DNA of 64,000 nucleotides from Vreelandella zhuhanensis. Lineage in GTDB: Bacteria > Pseudomonadota > Gammaproteobacteria > Pseudomonadales > Halomonadaceae. Location: the NCBI RefSeq assembly GCF_009793355.1, contig NZ_WTKP01000010.1, positions 1 to 64,000 on the forward strand, in the 5' to 3' direction. The notes under the pieces are model-generated. The model was given only the letters and a program-made list of their open reading frames with translations. It was not told where the DNA came from and did not search any database. Positions 39,625 through 49,280 of the stretch are shown one piece after another. Made by a program: the position numbers and the translations under genes. Within the stretch, counting starts at the first letter, position 1, and every line of letters starts with the position of its first letter.

Positions 39625-41097
39625 TCAGCTGGTCAGAAGACGCAGTAGGTTCTTGTAATCCTCACGGATATCCGCATTTTCTTCCTGTAGCGCCTTCACC
39701 TTGCGACAGGCATGCAACACAGTGGTATGGTCCCGCCCGCCAAAGGCATCGCCAATCTCCGGCAAGCTGTGGTTGGTCAACTCCTTGGCCAACGCCATGG
39801 CTACCTGCCGAGGCCTGGCTACCGAGCGTGAACGCCGCTTGGAAAGCAAATCCGCTAATTTGATCTTGTAGTATTCAGCCACCGTACGCTGGATATTATC
39901 CACACCCACCTGCTTGTCCTGCAAAGCCAGCAGGTCTTTAAGGGATTCGCGGATAAAATCCTGAGTGATCGTCTTGCCCATGAAATGGGAGTCCGCAATC
40001 ACCTTCTTCAAGGCACCTTCCAGCTCCCGCACGTTGGAACGAATTTTCTGAGCAATAAAGAAGGCGGCATCATGCGGCAAATCGACCTTGGCCTGGTCGG
40101 CCTTCTTCATCAGAATCGCCACCCGGGTTTCAAGCTCGGGCGGTTCGATTGCAACGGTCAAACCCCAGCCAAACCGCGACTTCAAGCGCTCCTCCACCCC
40201 ACTGATCTCCTTGGGATAACGATCGGAGGTCAGAATCATTTGCTGACCACCTTCCAGAAGAGCATTGAATGTGTGAAAGAATTCTTCCTGAGAGCGCTCT
40301 TTGCCGGCAAAAAACTGAATGTCATCAATCAGTAGCGCATCGACACTGCGATAGAAACGTTTGAAATCGTTGATCGCATTGAGCTGTAGCGCTTTTACCA
40401 TATCCGCGACAAAGCGCTCGGAATGCAGATACACCACACGGGCGTTTTCCCGCCGCGTGGCTAACGCATTGCCCACGGCATGCATCAAATGGGTTTTACC
40501 CAAGCCTACCCCACCGTAGAGAAACAAAGGGTTGTAAGCCCCACCGGGGTTTTCCGATACCTGACGTGACGCCGCACGCGCCAACTGGTTGGATTTGCCT
40601 TCCACAAAGGTATCGAAGGTGAAATTCGGATTCAGTCCACTACCATGCTTGAGACTACCTTCCACCTGAACCTGGCGAGCGTTACCGCGTCGACGATGAG
40701 CGGCATTTTCCTCACGCAATTGATCGATTTCACGCTCATCGCCAATATCACCCCGGCGCTGCGTATGCGGCGTGGGCGCCACTGATCTGTGCGGTGCAGC
40801 AGAGACAGGATGACCTAACTCCCGAAGTTGAGGTGCCGACGTAGCGGGACGACGACTGCCCACCGTCAGGCTCACCTTGGGCGGTTTGGCCGGTGCCAGC
40901 TCGCGCATCAGCTCACTGATACGCTTGGCGTACTTGTCGCTCACCCAATCGCGTACAAAGCGATTGGGTGCCAGCAAACACAGTTCATTGGACTCCCCTT
41001 CTTCCGCCTGCAATGGGCGAATCCAGGTATTGAACTGCTGGGAATTCAGTTCGTCCTGCAGGTAATCCAGGCACTGCTGCCAGAGCGCGAGCGACAC
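39625..41097 (-). CDS. dnaA: Chromosomal replication initiator DnaA
   Basis: AAA+ initiator that binds DnaA boxes and opens oriC. With the GTG start at 41097 the protein has 490 residues. Domain I starts [16 protein letters not shown]; a charged linker (about 80-150) follows; domain III has Walker A GGVGLGKT (about 195-202) and Walker [13 protein letters not shown]; domain IV ends with the box-binding [18 protein letters not shown] at 41097 matches the pseudomonad start and has GGTGAG upstream; ATG at 41109 would add four residues. A TTATCCACA box lies inside the gene at 39896-39904. Confidence 0.95.
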   Translation of the reverse strand: MSLALWQQCLDYLQDELNSQQFNTWIRPLQAEEGESNELCLLAPNRFVRDWVSDKYAKRISELMRELAPAKPPKVSLTVGSRRPATSAPQLRELGHPVSAAPHRSVAPTPHTQRRGDIGDEREIDQLREENAAHRRRGNARQVQVEGSLKHGSGLNPNFTFDTFVEGKSNQLARAASRQVSENPGGAYNPLFLYGGVGLGKTHLMHAVGNALATRRENARVVYLHSERFVADMVKALQLNAINDFKRFYRSVDALLIDDIQFFAGKERSQEEFFHTFNALLEGGQQMILTSDRYPKEISGVEERLKSRFGWGLTVAIEPPELETRVAILMKKADQAKVDLPHDAAFFIAQKIRSNVRELEGALKKVIADSHFMGKTITQDFIRESLKDLLALQDKQVGVDNIQRTVAEYYKIKLADLLSKRRSRSVARPRQVAMALAKELTNHSLPEIGDAFGGRDHTTVLHACRKVKALQEENADIREDYKNLLRLLTS

Positions 41098-41109
41098 ACA
41101 TCTCACCAT

Positions 41110-41515
41110 CGGTTGGAAACGGCCGCACATTGTAGCGCCCCAGGCGCAGGTTATCCACACGTCCTTTGGTTGTCTTTTCGACTGTGGATAACTTAAAAGG
41201 AGGGCTTTGGAAAAATACCCCAACAATCGGAGGTTAGCTTGTCAGCCAATATCAACAGCCAGTTTCATTCACAGCTTTCTAACACTCTCTCAACCTTTTT
41301 ACCCAAGCTTATGCACAGATTTTTTATAACTATATAGCATTGAAATACATTTAAATTTCAAACTTATCCACAATTACTATCCCCACTATTAATAACAGTA
41401 TTAAAAACCCTATTAAGTTAGTAATTATAACGAAGTAGTTTTTTACATTCAGCCTGCACCAGTCCATTCAAGACCCTTTGTGCACGTTGCCTGAAGGCTT
41501 TTGTGCACGGAAGAA
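41110..41515. other. oriC: Putative chromosomal origin oriC
   Basis: Non-coding region between dnaA and rpmH. DnaA boxes: TTATCCACA at 41151-41159, TGTGGATAA (reverse) at 41183-41191, TTATGCACA at 41309-41317 and TTATCCACA at 41364-41372. Two weaker TTGTGCACG copies lie at 41478-41486 and 41501-41509, 23 bases apart. The stretch 41328-41450 is extremely AT-rich, a likely unwinding element. Location matches the known origin of Pseudomonas. Exact limits are not readable without experiment. Confidence 0.8.
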
Positions 41516-41544
41516 TTGCACCGGGCTCACGAAGCCTCTACAAT
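41516..41544 (+). promoter_or_regulatory. Predicted promoter of rpmH
   Basis: TTGCAC (41516-41521) and TACAAT (41539-41544) with a 17-base spacer. It lies beside the origin and probably drives rpmH-rnpA. Confidence 0.6.
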
Positions 41545-41641
41545 TTCCGGTCTTGAATTGAATCTCCCCCGGTCAGAGCCTCTCTATCCGGGGCTCCCTG
41601 GAATTCATCTTCCGTTCTAAACCACGTGGGAATAACGAGTT

Positions 41642-41776
41642 ATGAAACGCACTTTTCAACCCAGCGTTCTCAAGCGCAAGCGCGCGCATGGTTTCCGTGC
41701 TCGCATGGCTACCAAAAACGGCCGTGCCATTCTGGCGCGTCGTCGTGCCAAGGGCCGTAAGCGTCTGAGCGCCTGA
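41642..41776 (+). CDS. rpmH: 50S ribosomal protein L34
   Basis: A 44-residue, very basic protein of the large ribosomal subunit. [27 protein letters not shown] and [12 protein letters not shown] match the family end to end. ATG at 41642, stop TGA at 41774-41776. It starts the rpmH-rnpA-yidC-mnmE run next to oriC, as in most bacteria. Confidence 0.97.
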   Translation: MKRTFQPSVLKRKRAHGFRARMATKNGRAILARRRAKGRKRLSA

Positions 41777-41783
41777 TCTCGGA

Positions 41784-42188
41784 TTGCGTGCATCCGCTCA
41801 AGACTTTCCCCGACGCTTACGCTTGCTTAACGCCGGGGATTACAGTCACGTTTTCGAGCATGCAGATATCAAGGTTCATGGCAAAGGCATGATGGCGCTT
41901 GTGCGTTTCAATGCCCTGGGATATCCCCGCCTTGGCTTGATAGTCAGCAAGAAAAATGTGAGGCACGCCGTTGCCCGTAATCGCTTCAAGCGGCTTGTTC
42001 GTGATTCCTTTCGTCTCAGGCAACACCACCTTCCCGCTGTGGATATCGTGGTACTCGCCAGACGCGGCGTTCATGAGCTGGACAACGACACTCTGCATCG
42101 CCAGCTTCACGGGATGTGGAAACGGCTCTCACGTGAAGCACAAGCTGACAAGCATACGGTTTCGTCCCGTCAGACCAGTGGTTCTTGA
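41784..42188 (+). CDS. rnpA: Ribonuclease P protein component
   Basis: Basic protein cofactor of RNase P, which trims the 5' leader of tRNAs. The 134 residues include FPRRLRLLNAGDYSHVFEHA, GLIVSKKNVRHAVARNRFKRLVRDSFR with the RNR motif, and VVLARRGV. The start is a TTG 7 bases after the rpmH stop, weakly supported by CGGA; no ATG gives a complete N-terminus, so an unusual start or translational coupling to rpmH is likely. yidD, usually next, is absent; a GCCTGC/GCAGGC hairpin follows at 42217-42234. Confidence 0.9.
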   Translation: MRASAQDFPRRLRLLNAGDYSHVFEHADIKVHGKGMMALVRFNALGYPRLGLIVSKKNVRHAVARNRFKRLVRDSFRLRQHHLPAVDIVVLARRGVHELDNDTLHRQLHGMWKRLSREAQADKHTVSSRQTSGS

Positions 42189-42306
42189 CCGGCATACCTT
42201 TCGCCGCTCGACCTCGGCCTGCCACATGGCAGGCTTTCGTGTGTCAAGGGTCGAGCAAATGACATTGCGCCATTAGCATGTTCACCACCCATCGGGCAGA
42301 ACCCTT

Positions 42307-43998
42307 ATGGACGTAAAACGACTTATTCTGCTGATTCCTTTAGCTATTCTGGCTTACCTTCTGGTAATCCAGTGGAATCAGGATTACGGGCAGCCAGTTC
42401 CTGAACCTGTTGCCCAGGCACCGGGAATTTCTCAGTCCGCCAATGGCGTTAGTGAAGAATCCCCTGACGGTAACGGGCTTGCCGTTCCCACCGCACCCGA
42501 GCGTCAAGCTGGAGGGGAGGGCATGCCCGCGGTGGAGGAAGACGCCTCGACGAGCCGTGACTTCATCGCCGTGACCACCGATGTGCTGGATGTACGCATC
42601 GATCCGCACGGGGGTGATATCGTCTATGCCGCCTTGCCACAGCATAAACAGACGCTGGCCTCGGAAAGAAACTACATACTGCTGTCTGATAGCCAGAACC
42701 GCAGCTATGTGGCACGTTCCGGCCTTCAGCTGGAAGGTGAAGCGAGCCGTATCGCCTTCACACCGGAAGGTACCGAATACCGGCTGACCGCGAACGTAGA
42801 TAATGTCGTGGTCGACCTGAACGCTGAAATCAACGGGGTTGATGTACTCAAGCGCTTTACATTCACGCGCGATAGCTACGCCGTGGATGTCAGCTATTAC
42901 GTACAAAACAATACCGAGTCTCCGGTCAGCGCGCGCTTTATCGGGCAGCTGGCACGGGATAACTCTCCGGACCCCTCAAGCGGTGTTTCGATGGGGATGA
43001 GCTCGTACCTGGGGGCCGCCTTCTCGACACCGGAAGACCGTTATCTAAAGGTCGATTTCGAGGATATCCAGGAAGGTGCGTTTGAAAACCGCGATGCTCA
43101 GGGCGGCTGGGTAGCGATAATTCAGCACTACTTCGTGTCTGCCTGGGCGCCCCCCCAGGATCAGCAGAACCTGTATTACGCCACCACTGATTCCCGGGGG
43201 CGCAATGTCGCCGCCATCGCCGGCCCGACCAATACCATCGCCGCTAATGAAGAAGCCACGCTGGGCGCCACGCTTTACGTGGGACCCAAGGTTCAGGAAC
43301 GTCTGGAAGAAGTGGCTCCGCATCTCGAGCTGACCGTCGACTTCGGCTGGCTATGGTTCATCGCCAACCCGTTGTTCTGGCTGCTTGATCATATCCAGAA
43401 CGTGGTAGGCAATTGGGGCTGGTCCATCGTTCTGTTGACCGTCCTGGTCAAGGTAGTGCTGTTCCCCCTGTCCGCCAAGGCCTACAAGTCCATGGCACGG
43501 ATGCGCAAACTTGGCCCGGAAATGACGCGTCTCAAGGAGCTCTATGGCGATGATCGCCAAAAGATGTCTCAGGAGATGATGAAGTTCTACAAGAAGGAAA
43601 AGATCAATCCGTTAGGGGGGTGTCTGCCCATCCTGGTACAGATGCCGGTATTCATCGCGCTTTACTGGATGCTGCTGGAATCGGTTGAATTGCGTCACGC
43701 ACCGTTCATCTTCTGGATTCAGGATCTGTCGGTGAAGGACCCTTACTTCGTTCTGCCGATCCTGATGGGCGCTTCGATGTTCGTGCAACAGATGCTCAAT
43801 CCGACGCCTCCCGATCCGATGCAGGCCAAGATCATGAAGATGCTGCCTATCATCTTCACGTTCTTCTTCCTGTGGTTCCCGGCCGGGCTGGTCATCTACT
43901 GGGTGGTCAACAACATCATCTCGGTAGCTCAGCAATATCTGATTACACGCAAGATCGAAAACGATCCGAGTATCGGCAAGGGCATGAGAACCAAGTAA
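42307..43998 (+). CDS. yidC: Membrane protein insertase YidC
   Basis: Inserts and folds inner-membrane proteins alone or with SecYEG. The 563-residue gammaproteobacterial form has an N-terminal transmembrane anchor (about 5-22), a large periplasmic domain (to about 340) and the conserved C-terminal insertase core, with NWGWSIVLLTVLVKVVLFPL, INPLGGCLPILVQMPVFIALYWMLLESVELRHAPF, and the final helix FPAGLVIYWVVNNIISVAQQYLITRKIE. The phrases are quoted in parts of the core. A strong hairpin follows its stop. Confidence 0.96.
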   Translation: MDVKRLILLIPLAILAYLLVIQWNQDYGQPVPEPVAQAPGISQSANGVSEESPDGNGLAVPTAPERQAGGEGMPAVEEDASTSRDFIAVTTDVLDVRIDPHGGDIVYAALPQHKQTLASERNYILLSDSQNRSYVARSGLQLEGEASRIAFTPEGTEYRLTANVDNVVVDLNAEINGVDVLKRFTFTRDSYAVDVSYYVQNNTESPVSARFIGQLARDNSPDPSSGVSMGMSSYLGAAFSTPEDRYLKVDFEDIQEGAFENRDAQGGWVAIIQHYFVSAWAPPQDQQNLYYATTDSRGRNVAAIAGPTNTIAANEEATLGATLYVGPKVQERLEEVAPHLELTVDFGWLWFIANPLFWLLDHIQNVVGNWGWSIVLLTVLVKVVLFPLSAKAYKSMARMRKLGPEMTRLKELYGDDRQKMSQEMMKFYKKEKINPLGGCLPILVQMPVFIALYWMLLESVELRHAPFIFWIQDLSVKDPYFVLPILMGASMFVQQMLNPTPPDPMQAKIMKMLPIIFTFFFLWFPAGLVIYWVVNNIISVAQQYLITRKIENDPSIGKGMRTK

Positions 43999-44021
43999 GT
44001 TCTTTCCGAGCCTGACCCTCA

Positions 44022-44063
44022 CCCGACCCCCGCCGCTGTCTTCAGTTGCGGGGGTCGGGCGTT
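44022..44063 (+). terminator. Terminator after yidC
   Basis: CCCGACCCCCGC (44022-44033) and GCGGGGGTCGGG (44048-44059) form a perfect 12-bp stem with a 14-base loop, followed by CGTTTT. mnmE therefore probably has its own promoter. Confidence 0.7.
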
Positions 44064-44113
44064 TTACGCCATACAACCCGACAATACCGCCTCTTCTCAG
44101 GAGGATATAGCAC

Positions 44114-45484
44114 ATGGCTGACCGCCTTTATATCGAAGATAGCATTACCGCCCTGGCGACTCCTCCAGGGCGCGGTGGTGTGGGCATCATTCGCGTCTCC
44201 GGGCCTGCCTGTCGGCCGATCGCCGAAAGCATGCTTGGACAGTGCCCTGCCCCGCGTCGCGCCCATTACGGCCCGTTTCGGGGCCATGCCGGGCTGATCG
44301 ATGAAGGCATTGCGCTGTTCTTCGAAGGGCCTCACTCCTTCACCGGCGAAGATGTGCTTGAACTCCAGGGCCACGGTGGGCCGGTGATCATGGACCTTCT
44401 GCTGGAACGCTGTGTCGAGCTGGGGGCGCGCCTGGCGAGGCCCGGCGAATTTTCCGAACGCGCCTTTCTCAATGACAAACTGGACCTTGCACAAGCCGAA
44501 GCCATTGCCGACTTGATCGATGCCAGCTCCAAATCAGCTGCGGAAAACGCCCTGCGCTCGCTGCAAGGCGAGTTCTCCCGGCGTATCGAAGCCTTGGTGC
44601 AACGCCTGGTCGAATTGCGTATCTACGTCGAGGCGGCGATCGATTTTCCTGAAGAGGAAATCGATTTCCTCGCCGACGGTAAAGTATCGGCGATGCTTGG
44701 CCTGGTACAGCAAGAACTGGCCACCATTCGCGCCACCGCCGGGCAAGGCGCCTTGATGCGCGAAGGCATGAGCGTCGTGATCGCCGGGCGCCCCAACGCG
44801 GGAAAATCCAGCCTACTCAATGCCCTGACCCAACAGGACACGGCCATCGTTACCGCCATTGCCGGCACCACAAGAGATGTGCTGCGCGAACATATCCACC
44901 TGGATGGCATGCCGCTGCACATCATTGACACCGCCGGTTTGCGTGATACGCCCGATGCGGTGGAAAAGATCGGGGTAGCCCGCGCCTGGGCGGAAATCGA
45001 GCAAGCCGACCGGGTGCTGTTACTGGTGGATGCCGGTACTACCACCTCCACCGACCCCCTAACCATCTGGCCTGAATTCATCGAGCGACTTCCCGATAAA
45101 ACCCGCCTGACGCTGGTGCGCAACAAGATCGATACCAGCGAAGAAACTCCCGGAATGGATTTATCCACAAGTCATCCCATTGTGCGTCTTTCCGCTAAAA
45201 CGGGAGCGGGTGTGGATAACTTGAAAACTCACCTCAAAGATGTAATGGGTTTCTCGGCGACTACCGAAGGACGATTTTCCGCCAGACGCAGACATCTGGT
45301 TGCCTTGGATCGTGCCGCCACCGCCCTGGAGAATGGTGCTGGCCAGCTTGCAGGCTTTGGCGCCGGTGAACTGCTGGCGGAAGACTTGCGCGATGCTCAA
45401 CAGGCACTGGGAGAAATCACCGGCGAGTTCAGTGCCGACGATCTCTTGGGTGAGATTTTCGGTAGTTTCTGCATCGGGAAATAA
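44114..45484 (+). CDS. mnmE: tRNA modification GTPase MnmE
   Basis: With MnmG it makes the 5-carboxymethylaminomethyl group of wobble uridine in tRNA. The 456 residues comprise an N-terminal folate-binding domain ([24 protein letters not shown]), a helical middle and an inserted G domain with GRPNAGKS (225-232), DTAGLRDT and NKID, and the C-terminal CIGK with Cys453. In many relatives mnmG, rsmG, parA and parB follow; here they do not, so that gene block is elsewhere. Confidence 0.96.
   Translation: MADRLYIEDSITALATPPGRGGVGIIRVSGPACRPIAESMLGQCPAPRRAHYGPFRGHAGLIDEGIALFFEGPHSFTGEDVLELQGHGGPVIMDLLLERCVELGARLARPGEFSERAFLNDKLDLAQAEAIADLIDASSKSAAENALRSLQGEFSRRIEALVQRLVELRIYVEAAIDFPEEEIDFLADGKVSAMLGLVQQELATIRATAGQGALMREGMSVVIAGRPNAGKSSLLNALTQQDTAIVTAIAGTTRDVLREHIHLDGMPLHIIDTAGLRDTPDAVEKIGVARAWAEIEQADRVLLLVDAGTTTSTDPLTIWPEFIERLPDKTRLTLVRNKIDTSEETPGMDLSTSHPIVRLSAKTGAGVDNLKTHLKDVMGFSATTEGRFSARRRHLVALDRAATALENGAGQLAGFGAGELLAEDLRDAQQALGEITGEFSADDLLGEIFGSFCIGK
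45161..45219. promoter_or_regulatory. Pair of DnaA boxes inside mnmE
   Basis: TTATCCACA (45161-45169) and, 41 bases further, its reverse complement TGTGGATAA (45211-45219), both perfect. They lie in coding sequence about 3.8 kb from oriC. They may be chance, or may titrate or be regulated by DnaA. Confidence 0.45.
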
Positions 45485-45502
45485 ATAGGGAAATCTGCAG
45501 AA

Positions 45503-46354
45503 CTACTCTTGCACCCACCAATCTGCGGCATGGCGACATTGTTCGCCCAGCAAGGGCGCCAGCTCTGCCATGGCACCTTCAAGGCGCTCTTGCATCCCCC
45601 AGGGCGGGTTGATGACCAGCATGCCACTGCCGTACATGCCATGAGTTTCCTGTGAAGGGTCACGCAGACGTAGTTCGCTACGCCATATCTTGCGTACCTG
45701 GCTGGCACGCAGAGCCTCCAACAATCCCTGAAAATGCCCTGCAGGCAGCAATGGATACCATATCAACACGACGGCATGACGTGCCTTATGCATGAGCTGC
45801 GTGACCGCCTGGGCCACCTCCTGATATTCCGACTTGCGCTCGTAGCTGGGGTCGAGCAGCACGCATAACCGTGGTGTCACCACCGGGAGTAGGCGGGTCA
45901 GCCCAGCCAGACCATCCGCGTAATGACGCCGTGTATTGGCGGGAAGAATTTGCGCTGACAGATATTCATGCTCACCTGGATGCAGTTCGAATAGATGCAA
46001 TCGATCCTGCTCACGCAAGCGTTGCCCCAACCACCAAGGCGAACCGGGGTACAGGCTCAAGGGTGCCTTGGCATTGGATGCTTGAAGCCCCTCCAAAGCG
46101 GACAGCCATGCCGTCAAAAGAGGGTTGCGAAACTGGCTGCGCGCTTGCCACAGTGGCTCAATGCCACCCAGGTGCTCCTGTAGTCGAGTACTTTCCTCTG
46201 CGGCTAGTTGATAAAGGCCTCGTCCAGCATGCGTGTCTATATATGTAATGGCTGATTCTTTACGTAATAAATGCTCAATGACGGCAAAAACCGTCAAATG
46301 CTTGTGAACATCGGCAAAATTGCCGGCATGGTAGGCATGTTGATAGGAGAGCAT
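45503..46354 (-). CDS. rlmJ: 23S rRNA (adenine-2030-N6)-methyltransferase
   Basis: S-adenosylmethionine-dependent enzyme that methylates A2030 of 23S rRNA. The 283-residue protein has the diagnostic start MLSYQHAYHAGNFADVHKH, YIDTHAGRGLY (cofactor loop), LFELHPGEHEYL and the catalytic LLDPSYERKSEY. ATG at 46354 gives the family N-terminus; a start seven codons earlier is unlikely. It converges on mnmE with 18 bases between the stops. Confidence 0.93.
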   Translation of the reverse strand: MLSYQHAYHAGNFADVHKHLTVFAVIEHLLRKESAITYIDTHAGRGLYQLAAEESTRLQEHLGGIEPLWQARSQFRNPLLTAWLSALEGLQASNAKAPLSLYPGSPWWLGQRLREQDRLHLFELHPGEHEYLSAQILPANTRRHYADGLAGLTRLLPVVTPRLCVLLDPSYERKSEYQEVAQAVTQLMHKARHAVVLIWYPLLPAGHFQGLLEALRASQVRKIWRSELRLRDPSQETHGMYGSGMLVINPPWGMQERLEGAMAELAPLLGEQCRHAADWWVQE

Positions 46355-46414
46355 GGTGGCCCTTTGAGTTAGCAAGCGATATCAATCGCATGGTGAAGAA
46401 GTAACTTTTTATGG

Positions 46415-46445
46415 AAAAGGCCCGCTGCTTAGCAGCGGGCCTTTT
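46415..46445 (-). terminator. Terminator after the OmpA-type lipoprotein gene
   Basis: AAAAGGCCCGCTGC (46415-46428) and GCAGCGGGCCTTTT (46432-46445) form a perfect 14-bp stem with a three-base loop and T-rich flanks on both strands. It lies between the lipoprotein gene and rlmJ, both leftward, and should end the former. Confidence 0.85.
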
Positions 46446-46515
46446 GTTTTTCTGTATTGATGTTTTTCTATACTGACGAAAGTCAATAATCGCTAATGCT
46501 CGAATAACCCAAAGG

Positions 46516-47190
46516 TTACCGCTGGCCTTCGCCGGTTGGTGTTAGAGTAATTTCTACCCGTCGATTTTGTGCGCGGCCTTGTTCAGTCTCGTTACTTGCC
46601 ACCGGCTGAGTTTCTCCGTAGCCGCTAGTGTTGATACGGGCTGAGGAAACACCGGTCTGGTTCAGGTAACTGCCCACTGCCTGAGCGCGTTGCTCGGAAA
46701 GGCGCTGATTGTAGGCGGCATCACCGGTGCTATCGGTATGCCCGGCAATATTCACTCGGGTATCGCCGTATTCACGTACCACCTGAGAGACTTCATTTAA
46801 TGCATCTCTCGCCTGGGGTGTCAGTTGTGCGGAATCGAAACCAAAGGTCACGCTACTGGGCATGTTGAGTACGATGTCATCGCCGCGGCGATCAATTTCA
46901 ATACGTGAGCCTTGCAGATTTTCACGCAGCTGTTCTTCCTGGCGATCCATGTACGCTCCGATACCGGCACCGGCAGCGGCACCCACGGCGGCACCGATCA
47001 AGGCGCGATCACGACGACTGGTACTGCCATCACCGGAAAGCGCACCCGCTGCCGCCCCTACTACGGCACCGATACCGGCACCCGTCCCAGTCGTGGAACG
47101 CTGTGTCTGGCCGCTATAGGGATCTGTGGCACAACCTGCCACTAAGATCACCGCTGCCAGCGGCGTCAACAGTTTATAAAAAGCGCGCAT
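46516..47190 (-). CDS. OmpA-family lipoprotein (YiaD/PAL type)
   Basis: Outer-membrane lipoprotein of 224 residues. The signal peptide ends in the lipobox LVAGC with Cys20 for lipidation. Then come two glycine-zipper segments (GAGIGAVVGAAAGAL, about 36-51, and IGAAVGAAAGAGIGAY, about 65-80) that may insert in a membrane. The C-terminal OmpA domain (about 110-218) has FGFDSAQLTPQA and HTDSTGDAAYNQRLSEQRA, the peptidoglycan-binding signature. The architecture matches YiaD. The role is inferred to be envelope anchoring. Confidence 0.88.
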   Translation of the reverse strand: MRAFYKLLTPLAAVILVAGCATDPYSGQTQRSTTGTGAGIGAVVGAAAGALSGDGSTSRRDRALIGAAVGAAAGAGIGAYMDRQEEQLRENLQGSRIEIDRRGDDIVLNMPSSVTFGFDSAQLTPQARDALNEVSQVVREYGDTRVNIAGHTDSTGDAAYNQRLSEQRAQAVGSYLNQTGVSSARINTSGYGETQPVASNETEQGRAQNRRVEITLTPTGEGQR

Positions 47191-47220
47191 ATAAAGTTCC
47201 TTACGTTCAGAGGTGGCTCA

Positions 47221-48390
47221 TTATTCGTCACTGATCAACGCCAGCAACTCATTCAAGAATAGTAGACCTTGGGGCGACGTTTGTAATCGAAAAGGGATTT
47301 CCTTCAAAAGTCCTTTTTTGTCCGCTTCCGATAAACGTTCAAGCAAGGTACCGAGCGGTTGCCCCGTATGCGCGGTCCAGGTCTCGACAGGCACACCGTC
47401 GGTCAGGCGTAATGCATTCATGGCAAATTCAAGCACCAATGCATTTTCAGGTATCTCCTGCTTGCCGGCGATAAAGCCACGCGGGTCATTCACACGACGC
47501 AAGTAGGCCTCGGGCTGGCGGGTCTTCCAGCGTCGCTCGATACGCCATTGGCCATTTTTATCGATATGGCTGAGCTTTCCATGAGCGCCCGCCCCTATGC
47601 CCAAATAATCGCCGAACTGCCAATAATTGAGATTGTGGCGACTTTCACGGCTCGGCCTGGCATAGGCGGAAATCTCATAGCGCTGCAACCCGGCTCGTTC
47701 AAGCAGGTCATGCCCTGCATCCTGAATATCCCAGAGGGTTTCCTCTTCGGGCAATACCGGGGGGTGGGAATGAAAGGCGGTATTGGGTTCAAGCGTCAAC
47801 TGATACCAGGAGATATGCTCAGGCTCAAGCGCCAATGCCTGTTCCAGGTCAGCGAGCGCTAGCTCTTGGGTTTGCCCAGGCAGCCCATGCATCAAGTCCA
47901 GGTTGAAGTTATCGAACCCGGCTTCACGCGCCTGAGCCACCGCCATCAAGGCATCCTGGCCGGTGTGAATTCTACCCAGTGCCGTCAACTGCACATCATG
48001 AAAGCTTTGCACGCCCAAGGAAAGACGATTGATGCCTGCCGCGCGATAACCCGCAAAGCGCCCTTGCTCCAAGGTACCGGGGTTGGCTTCCAAGGTGATT
48101 TCGATGTCATCGGCAAATAGGAGCCGCTCACGAATGGCCTTGAAAAGCTGAGCATAGAAGTCAGCGGACAACAGACTGGGTGTCCCTCCGCCGATAAAGA
48201 TACTCTGCAGCTTACGTGGCGGCAACGATGCCAGGTCATGATCGAGATCAGCCAATAGGGCCGCTAAATAAGCCTGTTCCGGCAATGCTTCACGCCCCGA
48301 TTCATGAGAATTGAAGTCGCAATAAGGGCATTTGCGCACGCACCAGGGAGTATGAATATACAACGACAAGGGAGGCAGGCAATCAACCAT
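47221..48390 (-). CDS. hemW: Heme chaperone HemW
   Basis: Radical SAM family protein once called oxygen-independent coproporphyrinogen oxidase, now known as a heme chaperone. The 389 residues have the cluster motif [47 protein letters not shown] and a C-terminal HemN-like domain. The fourth Cys of the true oxidase HemN motif is absent, which is typical of HemW. It overlaps rdgB by eight bases. Confidence 0.93.
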   Translation of the reverse strand: MVDCLPPLSLYIHTPWCVRKCPYCDFNSHESGREALPEQAYLAALLADLDHDLASLPPRKLQSIFIGGGTPSLLSADFYAQLFKAIRERLLFADDIEITLEANPGTLEQGRFAGYRAAGINRLSLGVQSFHDVQLTALGRIHTGQDALMAVAQAREAGFDNFNLDLMHGLPGQTQELALADLEQALALEPEHISWYQLTLEPNTAFHSHPPVLPEEETLWDIQDAGHDLLERAGLQRYEISAYARPSRESRHNLNYWQFGDYLGIGAGAHGKLSHIDKNGQWRIERRWKTRQPEAYLRRVNDPRGFIAGKQEIPENALVLEFAMNALRLTDGVPVETWTAHTGQPLGTLLERLSEADKKGLLKEIPFRLQTSPQGLLFLNELLALISDE

Positions 48391-48991
48391 GCACCACCTG
48401 CAACATATCTACCAATCCCTGCAATGCTCGGCCACGGTGGCTCAAGCGATTCTTTTCTTCTGCGGGTAGCTCGGCGGCACTCATTGCCTGCTCCGGGACC
48501 CAGAACAAGGGGTCATAACCAAAGCCGCCGTCTCCACGTGGATGCGCCAGAATTTCTCCCTCCCAGCTACGTTGCACTATGACCGGCACCGGGTCTTCGG
48601 CGTGGCGTAGATACACCAGCACACACCAGTAGCGGCCACTGCGTTGCCCTTCCGGGCACTCACTCAATGCCTGTAACAATTTCTGATTGTTACGCACGTC
48701 GCTTTTAGGTTCACCGGCAAAACGGGCGGAATAAATTCCCGGTGCGCCCTTCAGCGCATCCACTTCAAGGCCGGAATCATCCGCCAAAGCAGGCAATCCA
48801 CTGATCCGACTAGCCTCGCGCGCCTTGAGAAGTGCATTTTCCACAAACGTCAAGCCTGTTTCTTCCACTTCGCCGACACCAAAGGTTGACTGAGGACGCA
48901 CATCAAACCCCAGCGGGGAAAGCAATGCGTTGAATTCTTTCAATTTACCAGCATTTCCGCTGGCCAACACCATAGTAGCCACAGTCTGCAT
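48383..48991 (-). CDS. rdgB: dITP/XTP pyrophosphatase
   Basis: Removes inosine, xanthosine and deoxy versions from the nucleotide pool. The 202-residue HAM1/RdgB protein has [43 protein letters not shown] and [17 protein letters not shown] at 48991 has GGAGGA upstream; an earlier TTG is not needed. hemW overlaps its end, as in E. coli and Pseudomonas (yggV-yggW order). It is divergent from the curli cluster; the AT-rich 49010-49253 interval between them shows no other gene. Confidence 0.95.
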   Translation of the reverse strand: MQTVATMVLASGNAGKLKEFNALLSPLGFDVRPQSTFGVGEVEETGLTFVENALLKAREASRISGLPALADDSGLEVDALKGAPGIYSARFAGEPKSDVRNNQKLLQALSECPEGQRSGRYWCVLVYLRHAEDPVPVIVQRSWEGEILAHPRGDGGFGYDPLFWVPEQAMSAAELPAEEKNRLSHRGRALQGLVDMLQVVHG

Positions 48992-49280
48992 AGCAACATT
49001 CTCCTCCAAGGATTTTCCTTAGTTATACTTTAGTAGTTACATAAAATTCATTTAATTTTCTGCTTACCCTGTGAAAATTTTAATTAGCAAAATAGTAATT
49101 TATAAAAAAATAATAAAATTAAATTAATAAATACAAAGAGTTAAACATATATTCTTTTAAAGCATAAAAATATAGCTAAAATCAATCAATAAAGTTAATA
49201 ACAAAACTTTACGAAGGTTACTTCTTGGTCAACACTTCATTGGCTGCTTACTAATGATTTTTTTCCATGAGGGTCACCCA

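Noticed and set aside
42127..42140. CTCACGTGAAGC in rnpA, similar to the parS core
   Set aside because: Two or more mismatches to the 16-bp consensus, including positions that break the palindrome outside CACGTG.
49010..49253. Possible additional curli regulator or small gene upstream of csgD
   Set aside because: Very AT-rich, no open frame with a ribosome site; read as the csgD promoter region only.
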